Under the pieces are notes generated by a model that ran no database searches, was not told the origin of the DNA, and saw only the letters and a program-made list of their open reading frames with translations. Positions 23,901 through 33,927 of a DNA stretch of 64,000 bases are shown here, one piece after another (positions within the stretch are counted from its first letter, which is position 1; every line of letters starts with the position of its first letter). Source of the stretch: Nitzschia sp. DOCU1 (Eukaryota > Bacillariophyta > Bacillariophyceae > Bacillariales > Bacillariaceae). The DNA is taken from assembly GCA_951394045.1 (NCBI GenBank), contig OX596000.1:1488001-1552000 (forward strand), read 5' to 3'. Position numbers and translations under genes: made by a program.

Positions 23901-26900
23901 GCCAAGAAACGAGACTCGAGTAGTAGCTCTAGCTCCTCCTCTTCGTCGTCGTCCAGTGGCTCGAGCAGTAACAGCAGCAGTTCGAGCATCTCATCCGCCA
24001 AAAAGAGTGCATGGAATACAGAGAATTGCAAGAACGTTGGAGAAGCTGGCGGGCAGACGGCGTCGGACGACGAAAGAGGGACAGAGGCAGCCGACTGGAG
24101 TTTCATTGAAGGTCTTCAGGCAGGCACAGCTGATATACCGAAGGCTGATCCTAACAGACGGAGTATTCGTCCATTATCCGAGGAGCCAAGAATTTTGGCT
24201 GTGAAGAAGCAGCTCTCGATACTCAGTAAGACCCCACGCCCAGACTCGGACGATTCTCTCTCTGGGGAATCCAGCGAGGAAATCATTCGTCTTGCCGATG
24301 CTGCCGACTTGACTCCGATGCGGAAGCTTTCGTCTCTTTTGCTACATCCCGAGAATCCTGAAATTGAAGCATTCGAAAACGAACTTATCGAGCGCGGCAT
24401 TCCGTTGTTTGTTTCTAACGAAGAAGGAGTGACATTCAACGACAGCATGATAAGCCTTGGCGACAGCTCCTACCTTTACGACCTGGAACATCAGCATATT
24501 CAACGGCAAGCTGTTAGGCAGCAAGAGCTTTTTGATGATGCATACGAACTTTACGCGGCGGCATGTCAGGAAAAGAATCTCCAAGAGACAGATCCGGCAA
24601 ACCAAGACATGTTCCTTTCGTTTTTTCGGGAGCTCAAGGCGAAAAAAGATCCTATTTTTGAGGAAGCAGACCGGGTGCACGAGCGACTTATCGAGGAGGC
24701 GAAGAAAGAGGCAAAGGAGCGGGAGAAGGCAATGCTACAAGATGTCGCAAACGCTGTGGATGAATACGGTCTCCCACCTGGGAACGGAAAGTTACAAGGC
24801 GAGGATGATTTGAAGCATTCGCATTGCAAGAGCAACACGGGGAAAACGTCATCAGAAGGTCATGCCCCGTCAAGATCCGAAGCCATCGAGGGCATCCAAA
24901 ATGAATCAGCGTTATCGAGTGCAGCTATGATACCTGCTGTGGTAACTGAACCATCGCAAGTGGAGACAACGATCAAAGAACGAGAAGTAGAAGACTCGCC
25001 TACCAATGAGCCTATGATACCGGCTGTGGAAAAACCATCGCAAGTGGAGACTACGATCAAAGAACGAGAAGTAGAAGATTCGCCTACCAATGAGGGTTCA
25101 ACCGTTGATGACGACCGCCCTTTCGACGAAGATGAGGACAAGTCCACGAAGGGCAAGGCGACCGGTGAACATACTTGTCTTTCGAAGTCACCTAGGGTCA
25201 GTGGCGTTCAAGAACTGCAGAGTGTGCTGACTTCGCCCTTGCCGTCTACGCCGAAGGAACAAACCGAAGAATCTCCACCGAAACGACTTTCTGCTTTTCA
25301 ATTGGCCAAGCAACGGTTCCAAATCGGCGCGGCAACCGCGAGCACAACTCCGTCTTCGCGCCGAGAATCATTCACACCAGGCAAATTGGATGTGTCGAAA
25401 GAGTGGCCTATCAGCGTTGGCGCTCGCACGCCGCCCGGTGTCGAGAAGAAGCTTGATCTCGAATTTACTAGAAACACTTTCAGCAATTTCGCAACGGCAC
25501 GGCAAAGTTTCCTCGCTCAAGCTTCCATTTCCCCTTTAAAAAGCCCTTCAGCGACAAGCCCTCGGCCAAACTTCTTTGGAGGCACGGTTCGATCGTCGAT
25601 GTCTTCATTTTTGGCCCCTCCGTTGAGTGAAAAAGAAGACGAAGGTGCTAAAGACCGAGATCAAGAGTCCCGCAGCGCTCTCAATTATGAGAACAAAGTC
25701 AAGGATGGTCAGCCTGATTTGATCAATTACCGGCCACATGACGAGGAAGCTACTCCTGACAAAAATGTTTCATCAGTCGGAAAACAGCCTTCTTGTGAAT
25801 TCGCCGTCGACGAGCTTCTTCCCTCTGCACCGGACGCTCATTCGGCCGCTGCAGTTGCGTCAACCAAACCATTGTTTGCTATTGAAGTCGATCAACAAAT
25901 GAAAGCTGAAGGAATCCGTTCGGCGACATCGAGTGATGTTGCGACGCAGTCACCATTCGAGGCGAAAATCGGTATCGCGCTGATTTCTAGTGAAGAAGAA
26001 GGCAACAGACCCCATGAATACCACGCATCGTCGCCCACTCCAGAACACGAGAGTGAGGCCGTTGCTGGTCTGGCCCGTCAGAAAGCTGGCCAGGCGGACC
26101 AGCTGACCCATCCATCTGTCGAGAATCTAGCTTCGTCTCCAAGCGAAGTCATTGCTGATCTTCCCGACAAAAATTTAACCGTAGTTTCCTCCCCTCCGCC
26201 AACCGAACCTTTCAACAAAGTTGTCATTGACATCGAGCAAGCAAAGAAAGGTCTCGCCGTCATGCGTTCACAAACGGACGATTTTGATGAATCGAAATTC
26301 GAAATTGAATCGACTCGGTTTCCTAGCTCCTCGGATCGTTTTCTTGAGCACGAAGTGGAAAAGGAAGCATTTATTATAGGAATATCACCCGGGGAAGCAG
26401 CAAGGACTCGTATTACAGCTGAGCCCGTCGAACGCGTTTTGTACGACTTAGAGTTTTGGGAGAAGAGAATTGCCGCGGCCGTCAAAATTCAATCCATTGT
26501 ACGGCGAATGCGAGTCGGACGTTTCAAGAAGAATGATGCAAAAGGTGAAGGCTCAGTAATTGATGACGAGTCCGAAGTCACCTATGAGACAATCTCGGAT
26601 AGCTCGGATTCGTACACAGATGAAGACTCAGATGTCTCTTATGAAGAAATAGAGGAAGAAATTTCCGTTGAAGAATACAGCGACGACTCCAGTGCGATCG
26701 AGTATGAGGAAGAGGACTCATTTGAGACAGTTCCAGACGACGATTCTGAATTCTCTTACGAGGTCATGTATGAAGAAGTTACCGATGACGAAGAGGAAAT
26801 CGAGGAAATTATAACCGATGACGAAGAGGAAGTCGAAGAAGTCGTGACGGACGACGAGGACGAAATCGAAGAAGAAGTCGTAACTGATTGTTCCGATTCC

Positions 26901-29900
26901 TTCGTCGACTATTCTGAAGAGGAAATCTCTGCTGGCGCTGGTACCTTGGACGTCGAGGACGACTACTCATACGAAACCGTCAACATGGATGATATATCGT
27001 ACGAGGAAATTCCGGTCGACGACATCGAGCCCACAACGATTGAAAACATCATGGCAGCGACATCTCACTGGATCGAAGAAACGGTGCACTCACTCGATTT
27101 TTCCCTCGAAGGCGACGGCTACGAAAGTGACGATGCGGCTTCTTTCGGAACGTCAGATGACTACATTGGTTTGGGCCCGATGACCCGTCAAGCGCAGAGC
27201 GACAATACCGCACCACCCATGCCAGAGAAGGTATCAGAGCTGGGAGCGAAAAGCGATTCATCGCTGCTGGGTGAGCACAATGTTGTTGTGGATTCCAGTG
27301 CAGCTGCAGAGCCTTCGAGCCCTTCGACGGGCCCAATGAGCCTCAAAGCTGACCAAACGTCCGGCGGCCATGTCGAGAAACTATCGGATTCGGGACAACC
27401 GCCAAACGTAATTTCTGAAGCGGTTTCCCTGCCCGTTTTGGAAACAGAGTGTCTATTGTCGGACGAGGCTGATGGCGTTTGCAGGGCGATCCCCAGTGTC
27501 GTACGTCGGAATGTCAGGTCGGAGCCATTGGCCGCCCTTCCTGAGTCAGAAGTCGGCCAAGTGCCTGATCAAGATTCAACGTCGACTTCCCAGCCCGTCG
27601 AAAGGGTGGAATCAGAAGCAGATCTTCCACCGACGGTTTCGAGTTCCATCAAGAGTACCGAGCCTATAAAGTGTGCTCCGGTACCATTAAGCACGGAAGC
27701 TCTTGGCGCGTCTGCCACTTCGAAGGGTGAAATTCCCCTTCCTAATAGACAGATCAGCAGAAACGCCAGTGACGAAGGCGGGCACAAGGTAGTTCTTGCC
27801 AACACTCTTGGAGGAGCGAAGGTTTTGTCAGGACCTCTCAAATCGCTCGAGGATCCTGAAAACCTTGGCAATCTTGACGGAAAGGCGAGAGCCGCTGAAA
27901 CATCCTCGGCTGCTAGAATTTCACTCTCTTCGCACCAAAAAACCATAAAGGTACCAAAGAAAGCCAAGTCGGGAGAAATGGTGCTCGTCGCAGGCCAGTG
28001 GAAGAAGAAGAAAATGAAAACTTCCGCGCTTTGCAATGAGGCCAAGCCCGTGCCAAAATCAACCGTTACCAAAGGTGTTGACGTGTCTCAAAGAACGACT
28101 AAAGATCCATCGAAAAAGTGGAAGTTGAAGGGCGTCGAGAACATCGATACGGCTAAGAAACCTAGCACCAACCCATCGAAACAGAAGAAAGCAACAGGCG
28201 GCGAAAGCATTGATACATCTCAGACAGCCACGAGCAGTAGCAAGAATCTAGATCAGGGAGCGAAACCACTACGCAACAACGACGATGGCCCAGCTACTGG
28301 CAAGCCCGGGTTGAAGGCTACCCTTGACGAGGAAGGCGCATCCACGGAAAAGAAGAAAAAAGTTGTTAGAAAAGTCGTGAAGAAAACGAAGGACGGCACC
28401 GTTGTTTCAACAGTTGTCTCGGCCAAGAAGGAAATCAAATCTGAGAATGCAGCAGGCGCTCCGTCTAGCGTCATTCCCGTTGACCCGTCAGACGAAACGA
28501 CGGCTTCAAACGAGCCGACGAAAAAGAAAGTTTGGAAAAAGCCTGCCAATACTTCTGTCGCGTCGCCATTCCTTAGCGCTCCTTCAGCGCCAGCGACAAA
28601 GCAAACTGATTCCGCCAATCTTCCGAAGAAGGTTTGGAAAAAGCCAACGGGCGCCGTCGCTTCTCCGTTCCTCAATTTGGAGTCCTCTAATGCCGGCGTG
28701 GAAATCAAGCCGAAACCTGTAACCAGAAAGTGGAAAAAGCCAGAAAAATCCGATGGCAAAGATATTAGCAACCATGATTCCGCGGCCTTGGATGCAGAGA
28801 CGAAGAAAAAGAAGACAGTCATTAAGACTCGCATCGTGAAGAAACTGAAAGATGGAACAAAGGTCGAAGTGAAACCAGACGATGCGAATGCGATGAAGGC
28901 GCTCAAGAAGAAAAAACAGACCGCCGCCGACTCTGTTGGTGGATCCAAGTACGTAATCAAAGATGGAGTGAAAAAGCGCGTTGTTAAGAAGCGGAAGTCC
29001 CAGTTTGACTTCCCTGGATCGACACCGACAGAAACCGAATCGGCCAAAGAACCTCCACCCGAAGCCATGCTTGAGGAGACGGTGGATGAGTGCCAAAAAT
29101 TAGGCTCAACAGGAGCAATGGGAGAACCACAAGTATCCACTAAAGGCGGAAAACAGCCTAGGGCAACTCCTGCCGTGGACAAGCCCATTGAGTCCGTAAC
29201 TGGACCAGTAAATGAAAATTCGACAACTTCTTCTTCACAGCCCAAGAAAGTATGGAAAAAGCCAGAAGTAAGCAGCGCCGCCTCTCCTTTCCTACCACCC
29301 TGGAGCTCCACTTCTGCGTCTACAGACAAGCCATTAAAAACACCCAAAACGTGGAAGAAGCCGTCTGAAGATCATGTGGCTGCATCTACTAGCGTTGTCG
29401 CCGCCTCCAGTGTATCAAAGCCTGACGAAGCGGTGGTTTCCACACATGAGCCAGCGCCAAGCGCGCCCATTTCTGCAAACGACGCCCCAATCAAAGCAGA
29501 TGCAACCCAAGAGGCACCCGATTCTGCAAAAGAAGACTCTTTAGTACCGAACGAAGGGCCCAAAATAAAATTCCAGTCGACACAAGGCGTCAAAGCACCA
29601 AGGAGTATTGCTACCTCGGAGAAGCAAACTGATTCTCCGTCCGTTGTAGTCGATGGAAAATCGGTATCTCCTTCTAACCCCCCGAAAAAGGAACGGAACA
29701 AACAAGAAGTAAGCAGCGACGGATCGCCCATCTTAGAACCCACTCTCACGTCGCCATACACGCCAATATCAACGACCCCAAAGTCGCAAAAACCCACAAC
29801 AGGTCGTGCATCTCCATTCTCAGTTGACGCTACAGCCGGCTCAAAGCAAGACGACGGTTTGGATAGCAAGCTGGGAAAAGATCCGAGCGATCTCACCCCA

Positions 29901-31769
29901 GCCAGCGACTCCGCTGTTGAAGACTCCAAGTCTGGTGTTTCCTCGATCAAGAGCTACATAACGGAAGGGGATAAACAGACGAAAAAAGAGTCGTCTTCCG
30001 TAGCAATCAACGGAGATTCCACGATTCGGCCCAAAAAAGTATGGAAAAAGCCGGAAGTGGGCAGCGCTGCATCTCCATTCCTGGCACCTTGGAGCGCCCC
30101 TCCCGCGCCTCTATCGAAGCCAATCAAAGCAACCAAGACTTGGAAGAAGCCGTCTGCATCTCACGGAACTCCCCACACGAAGCGGATCGACGTTGAAGCC
30201 AATTCCAGCGTGTCAAATGATTTGGCTATCAATGACAAAGTAGGCTCCAAGGTGCAGCACTCACCAGATGAAGCGGGGGATCAGAGTGGAGTCGACGGTA
30301 GCGATACTCGGAAAGTGATTAACGGTGAGTCCCACAAAATGTCATCTAGAAAACTAGGAAAAATATCACGGTCCGCCGAGGATAATGATGCAACCCCGAC
30401 AACAGGGACAGCAGATGAGAAACCCACAACGAAAAGGCTGTCAACCCAGACAACTAAGAAATCGAATAAACCCGATGGACCTTCTTCGCTTACAACCCAA
30501 GCCAAAACGGTTGAAGAAGTCTCGAAAATCACGCCGAATGTCGGAATCGTAACTGTGCCAAAGAAGGAAGGCGGAAAACAGGCACTACCATCGCTCGTCG
30601 AAGAAACGGCAAACTCTCCTGCGCATCCCCCGGCAGATTTCAGTCCCAGGAAATCCACCCTTCCCATATCCTCGTCGCTAGCAGCAAGAATGAAAGCTTT
30701 CGAGCAAAATCAGGGAAGTGGGACCTTCAAACCAACCGAAAACTCGACGAGCGTCCCCCGAACGCCCAAGAAGCTATGGGGCAAGCCACCTGCTACTACC
30801 AAAGATGAAGAAGCTTCGGCGTCAAACTCGACTATCGACAAACCCATTACTAGCCCTGTAAAGAAATGGGGCAAGCCACGTGTTTCCAAGGTGGACGTGG
30901 AGGAACCAGAACGCGACATGCCTATAACTTCTAGCCCCGTCAAGAGGTGGGTGAAGCCAGTTGCCTCCAAGGTTACCGAATCTGAAGCAGCTACGCCCAT
31001 TAGTTCTCCTATCAAGAAGTGGGGCAAGCCTGTTGCTCCCAAAACCGCTGGCGAGGAATCGGAATCGAGCAAATTTGCGTCATCTGTCGACAACCCCTTC
31101 AGTACCCCGGTGAAGAAGTGGGGAAAGCCCCTTGTGTCCAAAGTCGCCGACGAAGAGTCGGGCCCCAAGAAACCGCTTTCATCCACGAAAATTGACGAGA
31201 AGAGTCGACCTTCTATTTCTGCCACGTTGCCCGGCGGCAGCAAGAAGAGCGTCGAGCCCACCGAGAACAAGACGGATAATGTCGCTCCAGTTACGCCGGT
31301 GAAAAAGATTGTGAGGAAGGTAGTAGTCAAAAAGTCGCTCAGTAGCGATGCATCCAATACAGAAACGACAAGTTCTGCCAAGAAGCTTGTGTCGCCAAGA
31401 AAGTCCCTGGCATCGTCCAATGGCGCGAACAAATTGGTAGGCTCTAACAATGACGTCGTCTCGGAGGACAACAAGCCAGCCATCAAAACTGTTGTCAAGA
31501 AAGCTTTGAAAACAGGAGTTGAAGCAGGCGATGCCGCAGTTTCGATGACCTCTGCTGACGAGGAACCCAAAAAAGTGGTCAAGAAGATAATCAAAAAGAA
31601 AGTCTCCACCGACGGTGACGATAGCAAGACTACCACATCGACTACGACGTCTGCCGATGGTTCCAAGAAAATATTGGTGAAAAAGGTGGTTGTGAAAAAA
31701 GTCGTCAAAAAAGTGGTTAAACCAAAGCCAAAGAGTGGGGGACTCAATTTGGACAGTATGTGGTCGTAG
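20913..31769 (+). CDS. Giant low-complexity protein with tandem repeats and an IQ motif (3618 aa)
   Basis: A single uninterrupted frame of 10.9 kb from ATG 20913; the absence of stops in such biased sequence argues for selection. No signal peptide or membrane segment is seen. Regions: Ser-rich blocks (about residues 70–105, 570–600, 1010–1040); nine tandem 19-residue repeats of the type KLEDSxASISSKSKxKRKS (253–424); a mixed helical region about 1150–1290; a tandem 25-residue duplication (about 1338–1394); an IQ motif AAAVKIQSIVRRMRVGRFKK (about 1852–1872); a very acidic EEEVEEVVTDDED block (about 1883–2033); and a Lys/Pro/Ser-rich half with KKVWKKP…ASPFL modules (about 2530–3085), five KKWGKP-type modules (about 3287–3410) and a KKVVKK tail ending NLDSMWS. 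Disordered scaffold, cytoskeletal or calmodulin-linked function is inference only. The family is not recognised. Confidence 0.9.
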   Translation: MSSLPDVSDIFSGGAAQALFQKAQQARQNHDRASTTLPNPESPAPKDRPTSSSNPKKSTSKTKRILNKSTHSSSSSGSSSSSSSTSNSGSRSSSSSSSSSSSSSISDDDDQESIRFDELRKKPAPLTPKVVVDVTAIAADTGEITSQDNHELRHNDKDSTGLPDLIRAESTTSYYEANHESSDFERGSSDEDDGPEGKARGPMSPRTFKKKEPNQKSLAPVPERVGQGEPAEATMGFSKSTLPSIASPTGEYKLEDSMASISSKTKAKRKSKLEDSVASISSKSKGNQEPKFDESLASILSNSKSKRNLKLENSVASISSKSKTKRKSKLEDSLGSISSNSKIKRKSQLEESVASISSESKVKRKSELENSMVSISSKTKDKRQSRLEDSAASLPPKTKTKRESDLEDSGSTSLKAAKAKVKRNSESRLAASLSALSDSKKNGEDEQKRQEQEPTEHRKSKTMDYLSSSYSKLLTKSPKASSRQRHSVSVSKLAIGLPPKSPNKKGRASVPPPLTRKQQEQLSELEASLSSVRATEYKWGEFGKEDKEEGAVASRSSSFSSSSSSSSSSGSSSSSSNASSKKVCREKQEDEILKMSDDEQETCAVQKDKGANFLEPASLTLSSSRLSSSRGSLSNKQGTGSMVASAPSTPLGSVEKSIPSTPSSSGVRLSVLQASNSLSKMRPLDDDNNNSSSSSSDSSVSSGKKFPLLPRKVTPSLPRSSSSPLSTFRGGTTSNSPSPSVKAKSFYTPQAVSKLKIDLNGANRTLPPKMVTASENSHAKKPDVGTVTSTIGNLPLGEIRKTNENPSVSSGSSSSSSGSSSSLSGSKSTTMTEKNRLAPSVRKGEDGTIETKEKISQDTGNMETEATAPEESKAASSRPSLNPASTSDLHADLRTITLEGHRPFVPRFSENGSSESMTRNSDPSHSASSSPSTPHGEEVSLVKEKSGSFATPQPTKAKVDLTAASKTLPITLSNKTKQDGRVSRLAAAVASLPIARAKKRDSSSSSSSSSSSSSSGSSSNSSSSSISSAKKSAWNTENCKNVGEAGGQTASDDERGTEAADWSFIEGLQAGTADIPKADPNRRSIRPLSEEPRILAVKKQLSILSKTPRPDSDDSLSGESSEEIIRLADAADLTPMRKLSSLLLHPENPEIEAFENELIERGIPLFVSNEEGVTFNDSMISLGDSSYLYDLEHQHIQRQAVRQQELFDDAYELYAAACQEKNLQETDPANQDMFLSFFRELKAKKDPIFEEADRVHERLIEEAKKEAKEREKAMLQDVANAVDEYGLPPGNGKLQGEDDLKHSHCKSNTGKTSSEGHAPSRSEAIEGIQNESALSSAAMIPAVVTEPSQVETTIKEREVEDSPTNEPMIPAVEKPSQVETTIKEREVEDSPTNEGSTVDDDRPFDEDEDKSTKGKATGEHTCLSKSPRVSGVQELQSVLTSPLPSTPKEQTEESPPKRLSAFQLAKQRFQIGAATASTTPSSRRESFTPGKLDVSKEWPISVGARTPPGVEKKLDLEFTRNTFSNFATARQSFLAQASISPLKSPSATSPRPNFFGGTVRSSMSSFLAPPLSEKEDEGAKDRDQESRSALNYENKVKDGQPDLINYRPHDEEATPDKNVSSVGKQPSCEFAVDELLPSAPDAHSAAAVASTKPLFAIEVDQQMKAEGIRSATSSDVATQSPFEAKIGIALISSEEEGNRPHEYHASSPTPEHESEAVAGLARQKAGQADQLTHPSVENLASSPSEVIADLPDKNLTVVSSPPPTEPFNKVVIDIEQAKKGLAVMRSQTDDFDESKFEIESTRFPSSSDRFLEHEVEKEAFIIGISPGEAARTRITAEPVERVLYDLEFWEKRIAAAVKIQSIVRRMRVGRFKKNDAKGEGSVIDDESEVTYETISDSSDSYTDEDSDVSYEEIEEEISVEEYSDDSSAIEYEEEDSFETVPDDDSEFSYEVMYEEVTDDEEEIEEIITDDEEEVEEVVTDDEDEIEEEVVTDCSDSFVDYSEEEISAGAGTLDVEDDYSYETVNMDDISYEEIPVDDIEPTTIENIMAATSHWIEETVHSLDFSLEGDGYESDDAASFGTSDDYIGLGPMTRQAQSDNTAPPMPEKVSELGAKSDSSLLGEHNVVVDSSAAAEPSSPSTGPMSLKADQTSGGHVEKLSDSGQPPNVISEAVSLPVLETECLLSDEADGVCRAIPSVVRRNVRSEPLAALPESEVGQVPDQDSTSTSQPVERVESEADLPPTVSSSIKSTEPIKCAPVPLSTEALGASATSKGEIPLPNRQISRNASDEGGHKVVLANTLGGAKVLSGPLKSLEDPENLGNLDGKARAAETSSAARISLSSHQKTIKVPKKAKSGEMVLVAGQWKKKKMKTSALCNEAKPVPKSTVTKGVDVSQRTTKDPSKKWKLKGVENIDTAKKPSTNPSKQKKATGGESIDTSQTATSSSKNLDQGAKPLRNNDDGPATGKPGLKATLDEEGASTEKKKKVVRKVVKKTKDGTVVSTVVSAKKEIKSENAAGAPSSVIPVDPSDETTASNEPTKKKVWKKPANTSVASPFLSAPSAPATKQTDSANLPKKVWKKPTGAVASPFLNLESSNAGVEIKPKPVTRKWKKPEKSDGKDISNHDSAALDAETKKKKTVIKTRIVKKLKDGTKVEVKPDDANAMKALKKKKQTAADSVGGSKYVIKDGVKKRVVKKRKSQFDFPGSTPTETESAKEPPPEAMLEETVDECQKLGSTGAMGEPQVSTKGGKQPRATPAVDKPIESVTGPVNENSTTSSSQPKKVWKKPEVSSAASPFLPPWSSTSASTDKPLKTPKTWKKPSEDHVAASTSVVAASSVSKPDEAVVSTHEPAPSAPISANDAPIKADATQEAPDSAKEDSLVPNEGPKIKFQSTQGVKAPRSIATSEKQTDSPSVVVDGKSVSPSNPPKKERNKQEVSSDGSPILEPTLTSPYTPISTTPKSQKPTTGRASPFSVDATAGSKQDDGLDSKLGKDPSDLTPASDSAVEDSKSGVSSIKSYITEGDKQTKKESSSVAINGDSTIRPKKVWKKPEVGSAASPFLAPWSAPPAPLSKPIKATKTWKKPSASHGTPHTKRIDVEANSSVSNDLAINDKVGSKVQHSPDEAGDQSGVDGSDTRKVINGESHKMSSRKLGKISRSAEDNDATPTTGTADEKPTTKRLSTQTTKKSNKPDGPSSLTTQAKTVEEVSKITPNVGIVTVPKKEGGKQALPSLVEETANSPAHPPADFSPRKSTLPISSSLAARMKAFEQNQGSGTFKPTENSTSVPRTPKKLWGKPPATTKDEEASASNSTIDKPITSPVKKWGKPRVSKVDVEEPERDMPITSSPVKRWVKPVASKVTESEAATPISSPIKKWGKPVAPKTAGEESESSKFASSVDNPFSTPVKKWGKPLVSKVADEESGPKKPLSSTKIDEKSRPSISATLPGGSKKSVEPTENKTDNVAPVTPVKKIVRKVVVKKSLSSDASNTETTSSAKKLVSPRKSLASSNGANKLVGSNNDVVSEDNKPAIKTVVKKALKTGVEAGDAAVSMTSADEEPKKVVKKIIKKKVSTDGDDSKTTTSTTTSADGSKKILVKKVVVKKVVKKVVKPKPKSGGLNLDSMWS
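21669..22190 (+). repeat. Nine tandem 57-bp coding repeats in the giant gene
   Basis: Nine in-frame 19-codon units, each beginning with variants of (K/Q/E/R)LEDSxASIS and ending KxKRKS. The last units are more diverged (LPPKTKTKRES, then a longer terminal unit). The periodicity also keeps a long antisense frame open, which should not be taken for a gene. Confidence 0.9.
24925..25095 (+). repeat. Two tandem copies of a ~25-codon unit in the giant gene
   Basis: PMIPAV..(T)EPSQVETTIKE followed by REVEDSPTNE is present twice in direct succession with almost no change, indicating recent duplication. Confidence 0.85.
30768..31150 (+). repeat. Five KKWGKP modules in the giant gene
   Basis: Coding modules KKLWGKP, KKWGKPRVSK, KRWVKPVASK, KKWGKPVAPK and KKWGKPLVSK are spaced about 25–32 residues apart, each followed by an acidic patch. 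The Trp/Gly/Lys/Pro core is conserved while the linkers vary, so the core is the likely binding element. Confidence 0.8.
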
Positions 31770-31865
31770 TTTTGGGGTGGACTCAGTTAGTAATCGATAG
31801 CAGCTAAAACAACCGGGGCAACATGATTCAGAGAGTTCAATAGAGAAATTAGTTCCATAAGTTCA

Positions 31866-33790
31866 CTAGCGTCCGAACCATCCTCGTTTTGGTGGACTAC
31901 GGTCTTGGTCCAACCCTGGCAGATCTTCGCGCTGGCCATCATCACGCGGAGGGCCTCGAGGCGGCCAGTCATTGTCGTCCTCATTCGGCCTCCTTCTATC
32001 GCTTGACGATGGGTCCCTGAAATCGTCTCGTGGTGGTCCTCGACCACTGCCCCTGGTAGGCGACTCCCTGCGATCTGAAGGCGGCCGGCGATTTCGATAG
32101 TTGCTGTCCTCATCGTTCTCGTCATCTCGACCGCGAGCGCGTGCTCTATTCCGGTCATTGTCCCTAAAATCCTCTCGAGGTCGCCGACCCCGCCGTGATT
32201 CATCATTATAGTCGGCATTGTCATCCTTTTCTCGTCTTGTTGATCCTCGTCCTTGGGCATCTAATCGTTCTTCTTGTACTCGCGAAGCAGTTTTCAGTAC
32301 TTGCTCATATCCCGCATTGACGACTCGCAAAAATCGATCCTTGACCTTGTGTTGACGATCCAAAATCATGATTCGATCCAAGATTTGGGAGGATACAATG
32401 GCTGCTTTTGGAACGATACCCAGCTGAGCTTGAATATCCCACAATTCTTGTACCAATGCCACAACCCGCATTCCCAAGGTCCGACACAAATCCCCTCGTG
32501 GACTATTCGTCAAGGTACATCCCAAGGCAAAGGTAGCGGAACCAGCTAACGAACCCATCCATGTTGGAATCATGGGCAAGTTTCCGCCACAGGTACTTCC
32601 GACCATGGCCATGGCAATGGTCGAATACATCATGTTGAATTCCACATCTTGTGGTCCACGAGGTGTATATCGCCAAGGATTTCGCGCCGGTGGAAATGGC
32701 GGCGGCAAATGACGAGGTCTACGATCGCCGCCTGCTGAATATCGAAACAAGGCTCCCGGAACATATCGCCATGTCGGATATTGTCGTCGTATCCGATGGG
32801 TACGTTGCAATACCAAAATAATGGCAAGTGCGACGGCTCGTACCAATTCTCCAAAGGGTGTTCGTAACATGAGCGAAGAAATCAACCACGTCATGGCCCC
32901 CATGACTCCCCAGACCAGACTTGATCCACCCGCAAATGGCAATAGTGACTAATTCCAACAATCCAGGAGAAAAAAATGAGAGTACACAAGAGAATCAAAA
33001 AAGTATTGTGAGACGATATTCCTCGTAACCACATGACGCATTTCTTCCTTCTACATGCCTTGGCCAAGAAAATACCCGTGGATCCACCAACCATGGCGGA
33101 ACTTAAATGGACTTGTAGTTTGCCCGACGTAGTGGACATGTATCGAGTAATCAAATCTTGACGTGGCGAAGCACGTGGTCCTGGAGGAGGACGACGACGA
33201 CCACGTTCATCATCGATAGCAACATCCACATCTAAATCAGCATTTTCTGGTACAAATACTGCCGAATCTTCTTCGTCGTCCATGGAACTTGCTGTTGCTG
33301 CCATGGGAAATTCATAGTGAATGGGCGCTTTTGGAATAGTAGACGTGGTAGATGATTGGCTCGAGGATGGATCCGGTAGTCGTCCTGGCGGCGGCGGTGG
33401 TGGTGGCTGTTGCGTATAACCATAGTCTCGGTCATTGTAATAACCATCCTGCGACTCTATTGCTCTTTCTGGAGGCGGCACGTAAAAGGATCCGTCGCGG
33501 CCAGTAGTGGGGGGTGGCGGTCGATCGTCGTCGTAGTCTTGAAGAGGCGGTGGAGGCGGCGGAGGCGATTGTCCCTTCGAGGCATCATAAGGCTCTGTTA
33601 CTAGTGATTGTTCATTGTCATTGTAGTCGTAGTAAGTGGGTGGGGGGTTAGCGGAAGCAGCGCCGTTCCATCCATCCTGGTTGCTATTGGCAGTTGCTGC
33701 CGTAATGAAAGCGCTGCCTACTACGAGCCACAAGAGGACAAACAGTCCATGTTGTCGTTTGCTTGACGACGACGGCATTTGCAATGCCAA
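31866..33790 (-). CDS. Pro-rich secretory-pathway membrane protein (two exons, probable GC–AG intron)
   Basis: Exon 1 33790..33059 and exon 2 32948..31866 give about 604 residues. The N-terminus is a signal peptide (LFVLLWLVVGSAFITAATA). A Pro-rich region with poly-Pro and Tyr/Asp-rich tracts follows (about 50–150). The membrane domain begins near the splice junction (STGIFLAK then SLLPFAGGSSLVWGVMG), with further hydrophobic segments and a conserved-looking region around PTWRYVPGALFRYS and LGMRVVALVQELWDIQAQL. The C-terminus is Arg/Asp-rich (RRGRRPREDFRDNDRNRARA). No GT donor keeps the frame, but AAG|GCATGT with acceptor ATTAG|TCA does, leaving a 110-bp GC–AG intron. The gene converges on the giant gene with 96 bp between stops. 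Function is not recognised. Confidence 0.78.
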
Positions 33791-33868
33791 GACTGGAAAC
33801 CTTTATCTGTTTTCGGGGTCAAATGATCAAGGCTCCACGTCTTTCTATAGACGGGCTTTGGAAACAAT
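33689..33868. repeat. Duplicated 5' end, source copy
   Basis: The start of the Pro-rich membrane protein gene (signal peptide plus about 80 bp upstream) is repeated at 36991–37166 with few differences, including a 3-bp and a 6-bp indel. The copies are in the same orientation and flank the Cys-rich gene at 35339. Confidence 0.85.
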
Positions 33869-33927
33869 GAAGATTATTTTGCTGAAATGCTGCTACCATG
33901 TTGTGTGGCAACCGTTGCAATGGCGTA

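Noticed and set aside
28253..29347. Long minus-strand open frame (364 codons), and a similar one of 345 codons at 30710..31747
   Set aside because: Both lie antisense inside the giant gene, whose repeated Lys/Ser/Thr codons leave the opposite strand free of stops. The translations are biased (Phe/Ser/Val) with no domain.
33049..33054. GT donor (GTAGAA) for the gene at 31866..33790
   Set aside because: It would put the next exon out of frame with the only usable acceptor at 32950–32949.
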